This document shows positions 44,341 through 57,757 of a DNA stretch of 64,000 nucleotides, piece after piece. The DNA comes from Diogma glabrata (taxonomy: Eukaryota > Arthropoda > Insecta > Diptera > Cylindrotomidae): contig OY856188.1 of NCBI GenBank assembly GCA_963693315.1, forward strand, positions 200,224,826 through 200,288,825, in the 5' to 3' direction. The notes below the pieces were generated by a model, which was given only the letters and a program-made list of their open reading frames with translations, did not search any database and was not told the origin of the DNA. Position 1 is the stretch's first letter. Every line of letters starts with the position of its first letter. Both the position numbers and the translations under genes were made by a program.

Positions 44341-45727
44341 TCATTTCTTAATTTTATTTATGATTCTCAGGAAGAATGTAGTCAGCCGGACTTCCTCCTT
44401 TCGTCCTGTCCTGTAATGGGCAAGATTTAATCAGATCCGTCTTCTTCATTTATAGTAATACATATACTATAGCGTGCCTTGAAATTGTAATTATACATTT
44501 TCAGATACTTTTCTTTATCCTATTTTGTGTGCAACGCATTTATTATTTCTCATAAGTACATTTCACACGGGAAACCAGTATTGTTTTCATGTTATAGTTT
44601 TTCATCTAATTATGAACAAAATTAAAATTTACTGGTTTTGTATAAGAAAATTTATGCTGACGAATTTTCTTTTGGCTCGTGGCATGAACATTTTTTTTAT
44701 CAATTAATCAGTTGGTGGTTGGTAATTGAGTCGACCAGTTGATAGGTAGTGGAAAGAATTGAGTTGGTGTACTAAAGATTTTAAATCTAAAATTCAAAGC
44801 ATCTAAATTAGAGTTGTTTTTGTGAAATAAATTAAAGTTTTGTGGAGTTGGCGTTAAGGGAGTTAAGGCAAGTAACTTTATGGAATGGTTAAGTCGGATC
44901 GGGTGGAAAATCCGAATTAAGTGATAAAAGTTTTGATATTGTGAAAACAATAGAACCAAAACAAAAGAATTAAAGTTGAGGCAAAGTATTAAGACTTAAA
45001 ACTATAATTTAAGAGAATGTTATGAGAATTATATGGGAGAAGAAATAATAAGAAATAAAAACGAAGTTTGTTGGTGTAATTATTTATCTTGGACAATTCA
45101 TCTTCGTTCTGGACTAGGAGTGGAGTAGTTTTGGATATTGGGACGAGGCTTATGGTGAAAGTCAACACTTGGGGAGAGATGGTGATACAGGTAAATTACA
45201 AATTTAATTGGTTTTGCTATCGATGTGGTTAATTTTTGTTTGTCGGTGAGATCCTAAAGGAAAATGAATTGTTAGGGTCAATAATTAGGGGATAGTTGTG
45301 ATACGGTGGCTAATCACTCTTGAGAAAATGGGTGGTGATTTATGCAAGCTTTGCTTTGTTTGTTGTTTTGAAATTTCTTGTACTGAGGTTGTACCCTCTT
45401 GCAAATCGAGCTGGCGGTAGGGTATATTACGGTGCGCGACCAACTGGTGGACTTTCACGGTCTACCAGACCTCCTACTACAAGATGGCGATATCATGAGA
45501 TGATATCTTAAGATGAGATGAGATCTTGAATTTCAGCCCGTTCATATTCATTTTATATTAAATATCTGATTTAAAGAATTAGCCAGTAAGTGAAATTATA
45601 ACAATTAAACAAACTAACATCTATAGTTTACACTGTAAAAAACTCTTTTGTGTCAAAAATTTGTTTTGAAGCAGTTGAACAACCACTTTTTAAAGTGTCA
45701 TTAAAATATATATTGTAGTAATGTAAT
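44341..45727. other. Gene-free stretch
   Basis: No recognised gene. 44700-45300 is G-rich and C-poor on the + strand, continuing the strand skew of the preceding tract; 45400-45480 is a short GC-rich block without a family match. Confidence 0.45.
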
Positions 45728-45864
45728 AATTATTTATGTATCAAGGGAATTATAAGGATGTTAATTACCGAGGGAAACGTTTACTAACCGAGGGCCTCTG
45801 GTCCGAGGGTTAGTAAGTTCACAAGGTAATTGGCATCTAATAATTCACGTGATACAAAAATAAT
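45728..45864. mobile_element. Small foldback MITE (about 135 bp)
   Basis: The two halves pair: left GTATCAAGGGAATTATAAGG (from 45738) with the right end (complement GTATCACGTGAATTATTAGA). The pairing continues through TTAATTACC/CCAATTACC and TACTAACC on both arms, around a GGCCTCTGGTCC centre at 45793. Non-coding. Near-palindromic elements of this kind occur dispersed in invertebrate genomes. Confidence 0.75.
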
Positions 45865-46503
45865 TTTATTTTTTACTACCTAAAACATTTATTAGACTAA
45901 AACATTTATTTTTATCAAGTATTTGATAGCATGATTTTGCGTTTTAATTGATCAAGTTAGTTTTTTACTTCAAATTGTATTATAATTCCATTGGGAATTA
46001 AGAATGTCATTATTATTTCGGTAACTAAGGTCTAAACGACTCATAATAAATCAGTAAAACATAAACAATTTATGAGTTGTTTCCCACTATGTAATATGCA
46101 AAATAAAAATTCCTTTTTCTTTATAATAATCAAATAACTGTACAAACTCAAAAAAAAATCATATCAGATATCTTTACGCATATAACATTTAATTAAAAGA
46201 ATTAAAAGTATGTAGTAATATTATAGTGAAAATGATGATTGATGATCGTAACTATATTTTCTTTCAGTTTTATAATTCGATCATCAATCAAAAGACGATT
46301 CTTAAAAGACACATCAGTCTTAGAATTTGTAGCTGATTTTGTTTCCTATTTTTACTTTCTATATATATAATATATATACATATATATATTTTTTGTAAAC
46401 ACGCAAAATTAATTTGAACAATAAAAAAAATAATTGTTTTATTATTTTGTGTTTATTTGCAATTATTTTAGGTAAGGGGAATTCCATAGATTTTACAAGA
46501 AAG

Positions 46504-47216
46504 GGGTCATTCCATTTTAAAGTCAACCTTCAACCTAAATTTTTTTTCTTCACAAAACTGTAACTGTGACCTATCATTTTATTTTTCATATATTTTACTA
46601 TAAGATATGACAACAACTGTGAAAATTTCAATCTAGTTATTTTGCTTAGAATGCAATTAAAGGCATGGTTGCGAAAAACGCTTAATATACGAGATAAAAT
46701 ATATCTGAAAAGAATTTAGCATAGCACAAATATAACAAACTGAATTGTTTTAGACTTTTTATTTTCAGAAAGCTCAAGGAGTGTCTTTGGAGTGTCTGAT
46801 TTGGACTGCTTTGCTTTCCAAATAAAAATTTAAATCAAAAGCGTCAATTTATGAAAAACTAACATATTTTTTAAAAAGTTATTGGCTTTTTTAAAAAAAT
46901 ACATTAATTACATTGAAGAAACTTATCAATAAATTTTATGTACATTTTCAACATCTAGAGAATTTTGGTTCATAATTTGGGTGTTAATTTAATGGTATAA
47001 AAACGTTACGTTACGTTAGTCACATTTAAATTTTTATTTAAAAAATATCTAAAAATTTTAATTTAAATAAAAAAGCTTTCTGATTTAGATAAATAAACTT
47101 GATTTACATTTTAAAAAGTCAACAAGTGCTTAAAATAATCTTTACTATTTTAGTTGTAAGGAAAAAAAGTTGTGAATTTTGGTATAAATGTTATGTTAGT
47201 CACTTTGGAATGACCC
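46504..47216. mobile_element. MITE-like element with GGGTCATTCCA ends (713 bp)
   Basis: GGGTCATTCCA at 46504 is mirrored by TGGAATGACCC ending at 47216, an exact 11-base terminal inverted repeat. A subterminal GTTAGTCACTTT-type word occurs twice (about 47016 and 47197). The interior is non-coding. Flanking bases (GAAAG and AAAAG) give no firm target duplication. Confidence 0.7.
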
Positions 47217-49515
47217 AAAAGTCAAAAGATTAAATTTAATGCAATATTTTTATCAATTTTTTTTGACGTTCGATATTGTGGGTTAACCATCAGGGCTTTT
47301 GACATTTTTTTTCAAGAAATGTACGCCTTAGTTAACTGCAGCGCTAACTCAATTCATGTGAACTGGAAAGCGCCTATAATATAGCGTCATTAGTAGAAGT
47401 CAGACTCTTTTAGAGTTCTCGGTTTCTACAAATTTAGAAATATTATATTTGAGAAGAGAGTATTTCATTGTGATCCTTCGAGTAGCAAGAAAACATAGAT
47501 GTTACTCTTCTTAAGTGGAGTCCTGATTGGTGGTGGCTCTGTTTGGTGAAGCTTTTCAAAAGGATAATTTGGAATCAAAAAAGTCTTATGAAAAATACTG
47601 TGAATATATTGAGAATATCACAGAAGGTGTTATACATGAGGATCACTCACTAAAATGAAACATGAGCTCCAGTCTGGTTTAAAAATGAAAATCTAAAGCT
47701 ATACAGTTTCCAGTTGGCAAATATTGTTTTTCAAGCTATAATAGTTGCATTAATAAAGCAGTGGTGTAAGAAATAGAGCTCAAACATTGGATATAGAAAC
47801 AGGTGGAGCTTGGAGTAAAACATTACCTTACATGTAGATTTGTCGTAAAGGCCACAGAGCAGTCCGCAATGTAGTAAGGGATTGTTTGGCTCGCACAGAG
47901 CTCAGTTGTTGGAATCAAGCTATCTACAAATATAAAATAAACTCCTGAGTATAAGCTAAGAATCACGATGGTTACAAAGCAGTCAGTCAAATTTTTGTTA
48001 TTGAACAAAGATCAAATTTTCTGTGATCAATACAAAGGTTGATATATAATTAGCTTAGAGTCCAAACGTATAACTTTTATTACAATCTGGAATCAAAATA
48101 AAAAAACCAACATTTATTTTATTTATTTCTTAATTAATATTTAATTTATCGATTAAAGATTACGATAGTAATATAATTTCGTAAGAAATTGAGAATAAAA
48201 TCGTTAAAGAAAAGTGGAATATAAAATAATTTTCTTATTGCTTTGCATAAAGAGGTGGAGATATGTATAATTAGAAATGATATTTAATTATAATGTATGG
48301 GGATTGTTATAAAATAAAACGTTAATTTCATTGGAAATGAAAATTGGAAAATTTTTGCTTTCGTTTGAAATAAAATTTCAAATCAGTTTTGTTTTTTGTT
48401 GCTATATGAATGAGGTCGTTTGTTTTATGTTTGCCGGCAATAATATGAAATGGAGATTTGTTGTTTAATATATGCATAAAGGGGCAGTTTTTGATTTATT
48501 TACACTCAAATTTAATTTAGGTGAGTGAACTGTATTTTTGGTTGTTAATTTATTTCTTTGTTTAATTGTTTTAACGAACGAACGTGCAATGAATAAGTAA
48601 ATATTAATTAACTCTTTTTTTACCAATATAAGTTGCACAAAATAATTAGTTTTCTGCCAAAACTCTATACATATGAAATCCTCACATTAAACTGTCAAAT
48701 TAATTGCTTAATTATGTTACTCCATAATTTTTAAAATAATTACAAATCTTCGTGTACTATTACAAAAAAAAAGGAAAGAAAAACTATAAATATATTTAAA
48801 TTTTAATAATTTTAAATAAAACGTAGAAATAATATTAATTCGCTCTATTTTGTGTGTTGAAAAATTTCAAAATAAATTAGAAATCACAGTAATAAATTTC
48901 ACAGAAATTGCCGTCATACAGTACATTCAACAAATAGGTTATTTTTAAATTTCAATTTACTTATTAATAAATTTGTCCATATTATATTATATACAATTAA
49001 TTAATTTTATTTATTAATGTAAGCTATTGCTATAATAATACCACTGCAATAGCAGTATTGAGTATATTTTTAGACCAAGCTCATGTTTTCTTTAAATTTG
49101 AATGATTTGAAAGTTATAGCATCGCTTTAATCCAGCAACTTTATTTAAACATCGAAACGGCGAAGGTGAGCCAGTCTAAGTGGTTGGTGAGAAATAAGGC
49201 CAAATATTGACGAAATTGTTCATAATTTATATTTTTCGAGTTTTCTAGATTACGTAGCTTGCAGAAGCGGCCTTATTGATCAAAGTAAGCTTTGTGCTAA
49301 ACCAAATATTTTTTACTGTGCTAACTAAATTTTTTCCTAACAGTTGAACCGAAGGTGGTCTTAATTTCGAATTTTTTAATGTTTTCAGTAGTTATTTACA
49401 ATGTGATAATATTTTCTTACGCTAACAAGGTAACGTGAGATATTATATACCACTGGAAATATAATTGAGATGGAGACAAGATGATATCTTAAGAGTACTA
49501 GCGGACGAATTCTTT
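47217..49515. other. Mostly non-coding; possible decayed exons near 47.5-48.0 kb
   Basis: Between 47520 and 48010 two short frames have more natural amino-acid use than the surroundings: a + strand frame at about 47523-47656 (AFQKDNLESKKSYEKYCEY) and a minus-strand frame at 47823-48008 with a hydrophobic stretch, ending close to an AAG|GTAATG splice-donor-like site. They point in opposite directions and match no family I recognise. The rest is AT-rich with nothing seen. Confidence 0.3.
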
Positions 49516-49704
49516 TCAGTCAAAGGTAGGAACCCTTGTAGTTATGGAGTATTCCTTGATGATGCTGCTATTGCTTTCGAAAGAATCAGTCTGAATATTA
49601 CTCTGTGTGGCCTTCAAGTATTGAGGCATACATAAGGTAGCACGATCAAGGAATATGTCACGAAGGTTTCCTTCGGTGAATTGTAAGCCCTCGAAAATAC
49701 TCAC
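49516..49704 (-). other. Unrecognised coding-like minus-strand frame
   Basis: A 62-codon frame with balanced composition (MSIFEGLQFTEGNLRDIFLD at its start), embedded in AT-rich non-coding DNA. A possible acceptor (TTTTAAGTATAG) lies just upstream on that strand. It may be an exon or relic of a host gene; no family is recognised. Confidence 0.3.
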
Positions 49705-52700
49705 TATACTTAAAACGGTGTGTAAATTAATTGCAACAGTTCCATTTCAACAAATTTAGTTAATAAGTTCTTAGTTGGAAATCGTTTTAGACCTTAGAAG
49801 AATGAGATTAAAATAATCGTAGCCAAATATGGTTGCGAAATAATAACTTCCCCATATTTTATCGTATCAAAACATGAGAAAACAAAGGATAAGAAAAACC
49901 AAGGAAGCAATAATTCAACCCCAAAAATAACGAATCAGAAGGGTTAATGTGGATAATGAAAATCAAAACTAATTGTTAATATAACAGAATACAATACAAT
50001 TCAAATAAAATAAATTAAAATTTTACCCTATATTGTAAAATTTATATTACATATAAACAACATCAAACACAACACCCTCTTCTCTTCTCGATAATCGTTA
50101 ACGTTATCGTTAAAATAACCAAAAATTTTAATCAAACGAAAAATATATGTAAAGTTTTACGTTTTAAATTTATACGTCATAATTATTTATTGTGGTTAAC
50201 GTAGTTTTATATGCAAATTTAATTTAAGTTATAATTAAAATTAGTCATCGGTTTCCTGTTTTAAATTTACTTACATAAAAATAAAGGTGTTATATTATCA
50301 AATTAATTATTCGCGAACAGCAAAAAAATTTGTATTTACATTCATTTAAAAAAAATTAATATAAAAATAAAGTATCAGAGACTGAAATTATTACATAAAC
50401 AAATGAAGTCACCTGTTAGTTGTTATTATGGCATTTTCAGATTACGTCATCTATATATCTAAACTAATATGAAGATTTTTAATCGAATTTGAACAATCGG
50501 TTTAAAAAGTTTAGTAAAATTAAGCTTCCTTTGAAAGGGGGAGATATCACCAGAAATAGTTAGGAAAGCTATAAAGTAGTGCAACAATAACCACAAGGAA
50601 ACACAACAGATATACGCATCCTGGAATGATAATTATCAATATAGTAAAACCAATTATGACAAAGATATCAAACAATTTTTACCTCCAGCTCACCTGCAAA
50701 AACTTACCTGTCATCTGACTTCACAAACTATTTTCATCTACAAACTGAACGGAATTTACATTATTAATTGCAGATTAATTATCCAACACATTCACCTTCA
50801 CGGGATGGGGAAGGGAATCGTTCGATCTATGAGTTTGAATAGCATATTTCCATATTTTGTGACTTTGTTCAAAGTTTCAGTAATGCTCCCTACCTACCTT
50901 GTTAAAGAAAACTAAAAAGTTTCTTTGATCCGAAACCGCAAAGTCATTTAAATCACTAAATCATCGTTTAATTTCAGCGCCAGTCCTAATTAATCATAAT
51001 TTTATACGACGATTTTATATTATTGTTTCAGCCCGTAAACGATAGCAACAAGAGACTGCTTACATTAGAGTTTTAGAGAACTGAAGTGCCTGACAGCTCA
51101 TCTACGACTAGAGCATACAATATCGGTATACCGATATACCATGGCATTTACCAAAACCGATAACGAATATTCGATACAGTTTGACACATGATTCCGATTG
51201 GCTGGAACTTTGTGTAGTATCAGTACTCATGTAACGACCGACTATTTCGAGTTTTGCTCTAAATATAAGACTATTCATATTTAATTAAATCCGCTAATAA
51301 TCACTAATTTTATTTCGATTGTTAATTGTTTTGATGCGTCACAATGATTTTATTTATTTATTTTATTATTAATTGGATACGTGTTTTTTTATTTACATAA
51401 ATGATGAACATTTTTGTTTGTAAAGAAGTTGCTTGGCGAGATAATATATAGAAGTGGAGATTTTTAATTTGTGTACGATAAAAGGGATAATGGAAAGAGA
51501 GACAAAAACTAAAAAATCTTACTGTATATACATGACCATTTTCTTCGGTCGAGGAGATTATATTTTTAAAAATCAAGATATAAAAGTGAATTTCAACTAA
51601 TTAATAATATTCAATACAATATACAATATAAATGCTGTTCTCGTTGTGAATGTTTTAATCTTCACAAAAGCTAATTTGTATTGTCGTAATCGTTAAGGTG
51701 CCGATATCTTGGCATTTGGTATAAGTTATTGATTATGAAGCTAAACTTTCGTAAAATAGAATTGTTAGACTTATTCTGAGCTTGGCTATTTTTCCACCAA
51801 AACACGAATATCCGAAGACGGCGTCATCTATTCGTCAAATTAAGCGTGATACTTTGAAGCTAGAACTAGATTCATTTTCGTTATAGCTTTTTGAAGTGCA
51901 ACATCGACATGCAAATATTTTTTGTGGTTTTTAATTTTTTTTTTATCCAAAAACCAAATTTTGGATAAATTCAGAACCGTCAAGGAATTTTGTTAAATTA
52001 TACAGTTCATTATATGTTGACTGTGGTAAACTTGCCTCATCTCAAAAATCAATATTCGATGAATTAATCCTTCAGTTAAAATTTGACGTTATTCGTTAAA
52101 AGTGCCGAGACATTTCGGGAGCAATTGTAAAATGTATTGCACTCGTTAAATGTGAAACACGATTTTCTTGGTTGTTGGAGTTTTGGGTTGTTCTAGCTAT
52201 TTGTTCTATTTTAAAAAATAAATTATTTTTGAACATTTGTAAAACATTCCGTTAGATGTAGAACAGTTTTCTATTTGGTTTCCTATTAAAAAATTTAGTG
52301 AAAGTCATTATATACCCGTTAGAACTCGAATCAAATCGATCGCTGTTTTGTAATGTGGAAATGTAAAATTTATTCTGGTTTTGGATATTTTACTTACTTG
52401 AAAAACCAAACGTACCAGGATGGGTTTAAAATTTGAATCAGGTGGATAATTAAACATGATTCTTCTTTACGATTTGCTTCACCATATAAAAAGAAAAAGA
52501 CCTGAAATCGTCAAAACTTTTGTAATGCTTGTAATTGGCTAAAAACTTTGTAAAGTAAATTGCTAAAAAAATAGATTTTTATCCATTGAACAACTCTAAA
52601 CCGGCTTGCAAATACCACAATTAATTTGCTAAATTTTGTTTAAAATTAAAATCTTTGGTGAAACTGGAACATTTCACAAATTTTCGAATTGACAAACTTT

Positions 52701-53049
52701 CTCAACATTAAAAAGTGATTTCGAAAGGAAAAATGTGAAACGCAATCCATTAGATGTGGAATGTGAGTTGGATTGGCAAAAACTTTTGTGGTGAACAAAA
52801 AGAATCATTTAGACATTTTAGGCTTTTGGTAAAATTATTGGAGGTGAAAACTTCGGCAGATATTTTGCGTAGTAGACAAAGAAAAGTTTTACCACAAAGC
52901 CTAGTGTGTATTGTTTTGGAATATTCTGCCAGTTTGTAAATTTTGGCGCCAACCGTTATAGACGAGACAGAACACGAGTCGTATTAACCATTACTTAGTT
53001 AACTCTACAGAGTTGAAATTACGTTATATCATTAAAAATTTTAATGCTG
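49705..53049. other. Gene-free AT-rich stretch
   Basis: No gene, element ends or tandem array recognised. ATCGGTATACCGAT at about 51122 is a small palindrome. A 61-codon frame at 52754-52939 has no recognisable similarity. Confidence 0.45.
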
Positions 53050-53122
53050 CTACACTAACAATTGAAAATAATTTTTGTCTTGAGGAGATGAAATTAATCC
53101 ATTAATAGTTAAAACAGAAAAT

Positions 53123-55730
53123 ATGGGTGAAATCCATCTGGGAGACTTCAACGCCAGAATAGAAAAAATGGAAACCAGGAACAAAAATGACGTGGTTGGA
53201 AAGACACTTTACCATGAGAGATCAAATGAGAATGGATTTGTATTGGAACAATTTGGAACCCTTAATAATTTAAAAATTGCAAGTACCTGGGGAAGGAACT
53301 CCGTCCTAAAAACATGGACAAGAGGTGCTAATACATCTCAACTGGATCATATTTTAATTAAAAACAAAATTGTTCTCTATTTAATATTTATAACAATGAT
53401 CAAATACGCGAAATTTATGAACGATATGACTGATCATAAACTAATTTGGGCAAAAATATCGAAGCGAAACAGTATTTCCAAAAGAACGTCACAAAGTAAT
53501 GTGACAATAGGATCCAAAAATAATGAAAATAGTTACAACAAGTAACAAGTAATAATTTAAATAGTTACAACAAGTAACTAATGAAATTAAACATAGAGAT
53601 TGGAATCGACAGCTATTAAAATAGAAAAGTATAGGTGTGAGTACAAAGTACAAATAAGAAAAGAATTGGAGAAATATGATGATAATCTCAATAAAGGAAA
53701 TATTGAAAGCAAGTGGAAAATAATAACTGAATGTATTAAAAATACAGCAGAACAGGTTCTGAAAAAGAAACTTCCACTTACACCTGGACGACGGAGAGCT
53801 TTGGTAGCCTTGAAGCAAGCCCAATTTTAAAGAAAATAGGGATCCAAATAACAGATATTTTGTTAACCAAATATGGGCAGCAAGGAAAACAATTTTGGCA
53901 ACAACCCTCACAAATAGCAACAAGACACATCGAATAGAGAGCTGTAGAGAATTCTTCAACAACATAGGTAATGAAAAACAAGTTGCAAATAGAATAAAAA
54001 ACACAAATTCTTAAAATTCAATTCCTTCAATTCCTTAAAAAATATAGAAAAGTAGAAAATCAGGTTAACTCACAGTTTACACTATACAACAATCTCAACT
54101 TGGTATAATGAGCTACGAAAAGCTGAAGGAGGTTGAGTTATACGAGAAGAAGAGCATATTGGCCTATAGAACAATCTTTTACAACCACCAACGAATTACG
54201 AAATCCGAGGTGGAAATGCAATTGCATATGTGAGATCCGGGACTGCACCAGGTAGGGATGGCATCTCAATGGAGTTATGGAAAGAAGCTCCTGTTGAAAT
54301 GGTGTCGACTATACATCAGCTTATAGAGGAGATTTGGAAGAACAGTACGCCATCAGACGATTGGATAGATACAATTTAATTCCCTATCCTAAAAAAAAAC
54401 CAGTCTCAATCGAGGACTACAGACGGATAACACTGTGCAACATGGGATACAAAATCTATGCAAAATTGTTGCTGGACCAATTGGATGAAAAACTCAAAGA
54501 ACCTGCAGCCTACCAGGCAGTGTTTCTCAAAAATAGGTTGACGGATGATCACATGTTCACTTGCAGAAAAGTATTAGAAGAAGAATGAAGAATTGGAAAT
54601 AAGCACTATGTCTTTCCCCTAGACCTTGAGAAAGCTTTTGATAGAGTGAACCTAACAGTAGTTTCGACGGTAATGAAATATAAAATTCCACACCAGCTGT
54701 GTAACAGAATCACCAAAACATGTTTTTAGGAGAGAACCAGTCTTCGATGGTTCAATATACAAACAGGGAAAGTAAATAAAAACAGTGAAGTGAAACAAGG
54801 ATGCCCTATATCACCGAGAATATTTACTTTTATAATAAATTAAGTATTGGGGAGATTATTCAAGAACAATACGCAGAATTAAAATTTAAACCTGGACCAA
54901 CGAGACACAATCACTCTTCCAATAATCTTAGTTTTTCAAGATGATGTCATTATAATAACAAGAAATTACCAAAATGTAATTGTCAAAGAATTGGTAGCAG
55001 TACTGGAATCAGTTGGTCTAATAGTGAACGATACCAAATCAACAGTTCTTTTAAGAAATCCTGCAAACCAAGATTCAACCCTCCCCCCATATATACTGTG
55101 TAGCGGAAAAAAAATTTAAAATAGTAAAAACGATGCGATATTTGGGCACATACTTAACAGATAGGTTACAAAGCCACATACGATCCGAAAACCAGATGAC
55201 ATTAAGAAGCAGGAATAGCTAAACAAATATCGCAATTCGTTAAGACACATAAAAGCCGACAAACATAGTTCTAAGAATTTATGAAACGGTATAATTCCTC
55301 CTGTAATAACTTATGGTCTCAAGGTAACAACGTTAACCAAGGTAAATAGAGTGCGTCTTTGCAGATGTGAACAAATGCTATTGCGCAAGTTACTTCAGTT
55401 TGCATCAGATAGACCAACTCGAATAAAGTTAAAAAAAATATTACAAATAAAAACAATAACAAAGAAGGTGAAAACTCTTCGGATTTAATATTGGGGACAT
55501 ATTGCTAGAAGAGAGAGGGACATATTCTACATGCAGCAACAAATTATGAAGCGGGTAAATAGGAAGACCATGCTTAACGTTAACAGACTCAATAAAATCG
55601 GATAGCGCGTATATGTCGCACACATTATTGGAGTGGAATGAAATACTCAAGCGGGCTATTTTACTATGAAAAGGAGCAATCAGATGCTGGTGGAGCTCTA
55701 GATGAATCAGGATCAGATGCAGAAATGAGA
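53123..55730 (+). pseudogene. Degenerate non-LTR retrotransposon (endonuclease plus RT, RTE-like)
   Basis: The 5' part (53123-53545) is an APE-type endonuclease C-terminal half: GDFNA near residue 8, a TW..R..TSQLDH strand (about residues 64-76) and DHKLIW. A connector follows (53600-53990). RT starts near 54230 with APGRDGISMELW. The RT blocks run through IPYPKK and YRRITLCN (54380-54450), LDLEKAFDRVN (about 54620-54650) and VKQGCPISPRIF (54790-54825). The catalytic palm box reads FQDD instead of a FADD/YADD form (about 54938). Stops and frameshifts occur throughout. A C-terminal Arg/His-rich region ends at about 55730. The order endonuclease-RT without RNase H fits RTE-like clades, a tentative assignment. 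The 5' end of the endonuclease is missing. Confidence 0.82.
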
Positions 55731-55748
55731 ACCCAACATACTTGTTAT

Positions 55749-55823
55749 GTATATTTAATGTATATATATAGACTTCTTGGTGAACTACCCGATTCCAGTT
55801 CTATATATATACATTAAATATAC
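55749..55823. repeat. Perfect 24-bp-stem hairpin
   Basis: The arm GTATATTTAATGTATATATA (plus TAGA) at 55749-55772 is exactly complementary to 55800-55823, with a 27-base loop. It lies just after the non-LTR relic. Confidence 0.9.
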
Positions 55824-56304
55824 TATTCTTGTGTTGTCCTAACTATCCTTCTCGTTACATGTTAAAAGATATACGTAGCACCTGGCAATTTTCCATAAAA
55901 CGGCAAAACCCAGGTGAAGGATCCAAGTGGTCTGGTCGTAAATCTATATTCGTTCATACATGAGATGAAATTTTTCTTGACTAAAAAATTATAGAATGAC
56001 AGATTTGATACTACAATATAGACATTGGAAATAGTTTTAGCTATCCTCCATTGCTCTAAAAAAATTCTGCTCAATTGTCGCCAAAAATCATCGAGGCCAA
56101 AATAGTTCGGGCTATCAAAAAATTAACCCGTGAAATGACGAATGTCTTTGGAAAGTTCCTAAATATATTCCAAGGCAAATATATTACCTTACCGCTAGTT
56201 ATTGCAACCTGGAATTCGCCGTTTTAGGACCTCTTATCTCTCAGATCCTGTTAGGTTTGCTACACCAAATTGTGAAAGAAAATGAAAACTTTAACTAACT
56301 AAGA

Positions 56305-56743
56305 CTACCCGGGTAGGAGCTGCCAATGTTAAACAACGGACCAATCTCGGGCCAGTATTGGCGAGCCAAGCCTCGGCTAGTTAGCTTTGGGCCAGGTCTG
56401 GGCCAGTTGTAAATGCCTATATTACACATTATTAACCAGTCTAATGCATTGTAAACATGTGTAGGCCATATTATGTTTATTTTTATTTTCATAGATGTTA
56501 CACTTTCCACAACCTCTTTCCACACATTCAAAGCAGGGCTGGAAAAAAATTTGTTTGGTAGACCTGGTTCAAGTCTTATTTGCCAGACTTGGTCCAAGGC
56601 TGGTTTGCCAGACTTAGCCCAGGACATCAGTCCAAGCTTGGTGCAAGCCTGGGCCGTTTGAAAATGTTAAGCCTGGCCCAATCCCCAAAAGCTATGGTGC
56701 GGTCTTGGCCCAGGCTTGGCCCCTTAGCTTTTTCTTACCCGTT
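56305..56743. mobile_element. MITE-like element rich in GGCCCAGGC words
   Basis: The left end CTACCCGGGTAGGAGC and the right end (complement AAACGGGTAAGAAAAAGC) share an imperfect (C/A)CGGGTA-G-A terminal word. The interior has many inverted GGGCCAGG(T/C)CTGGGCC-like words on both strands, far more GC-rich than the surroundings. Open frames here are artefacts of these repeats. Confidence 0.5.
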
Positions 56744-57403
56744 TAAATCTTTAACTAAAGACAGCTGATAAATAACAACTAACTATAGTCGACTAACGAC
56801 ACATATGACCGTGTAGAAAAAATCATCATTATAGTAACCGTCGGAAACTAGGCATACACCTGCGAAACTCGACTAACAACATTTCATCTAAGCATCATAA
56901 TAATACTTTTTACCAATACATATAGAAGAAATCAAAGATTGATTTGAATATAAATAAAAATTCAAAGAATTATTCATCTTTTTTTTTTAATTGATGTAAT
57001 CTAAATTTCTAATAATTTAAATCTATTTTGTTTTCTTCTATATTATCGTAAAAACAGTTGTAACAGTATTCACTATTCAATTGCGTTTTGTGCTCATATA
57101 CATTCAATAAACTTTTAATAAGAATAAGACTTGTTATGTTCATTCAATTGGAAAATCTTAAACTTTTTTATAATATTTTAAGAAATGAAACCGGATAATT
57201 AGAATGAAAATTTAATAAAGGGAAGAAACCTTATCGATTGATTGGTTAAGTTATGGGAATTATTTTTGTTATGATTTTTTAAATCATTCTTATTGTAAGT
57301 TGACTCAAATTATTGGGTTGATATGATTTTGTTTGCTCTAAATTTTATAATACAATTTAATTTGAGATTGACAAGAATAGAAGAAGAACAAGAAAGAGTG
57401 AAG
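56744..57403. other. Gene-free AT-rich stretch
   Basis: Nothing recognised between the MITE-like element and the Mag-like LTR element. Confidence 0.5.
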
Positions 57404-57408
57404 ATGAG
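57404..57408. repeat. Target duplication ATGAG, left of Mag-like element
   Basis: The same five bases follow the 3' LTR at 62430-62434. Confidence 0.9.
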
Positions 57409-57697
57409 TGATAAATCAAAATATGAAAAAATGAATTATATTAATGCTAAGATGATAATGATGTAAACTTTAGAATCACCTTGTTTAATTGTTGTATTAA
57501 TTAACTTGTTTTGTAATTTATTATTGTACAGTTACCTTACTTTTATTATGTCCGTATCATTATCATCATTTGATATTATATTGTTAGTTAGTCGTTTGTT
57601 GGCAGTCAATATTAAAACATTAAAATTATAAAGTTGTACCATATTAAAATATTCTTTTATTTATCAAAACTTAAAGTTAGTTTCAAAGAAATTAACA
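57409..57697 (+). repeat. 5' LTR of the Mag-like element
   Basis: It starts TGATAAATC and ends ATTAACA. I see no difference from 62141-62429. Confidence 0.95.
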
Positions 57698-57698
57698 T

Positions 57699-57716
57699 TT
57701 GGCGACGAAAAACGAA
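57699..57716 (+). promoter_or_regulatory. Primer-binding site of the Mag-like element
   Basis: TTGGCGACGAAAAACGAA begins one base after the LTR end. TGG is complementary to a tRNA CCA end; the tRNA species was not identified. Confidence 0.7.
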
Positions 57717-57757
57717 CCCAAGTTATAAAAAATATTGTGAAATTGTGATAAAGTGCA

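Noticed and set aside
53489..54004. 171-codon minus-strand frame with hydrophobic segments
   Set aside because: It is antisense to the non-LTR endonuclease-RT relic and is explained by that coding strand.
56295..56768. Frames rich in Trp/Gly/Pro on both strands
   Set aside because: They arise from GGCCCAGGC-type inverted words of a MITE-like element.
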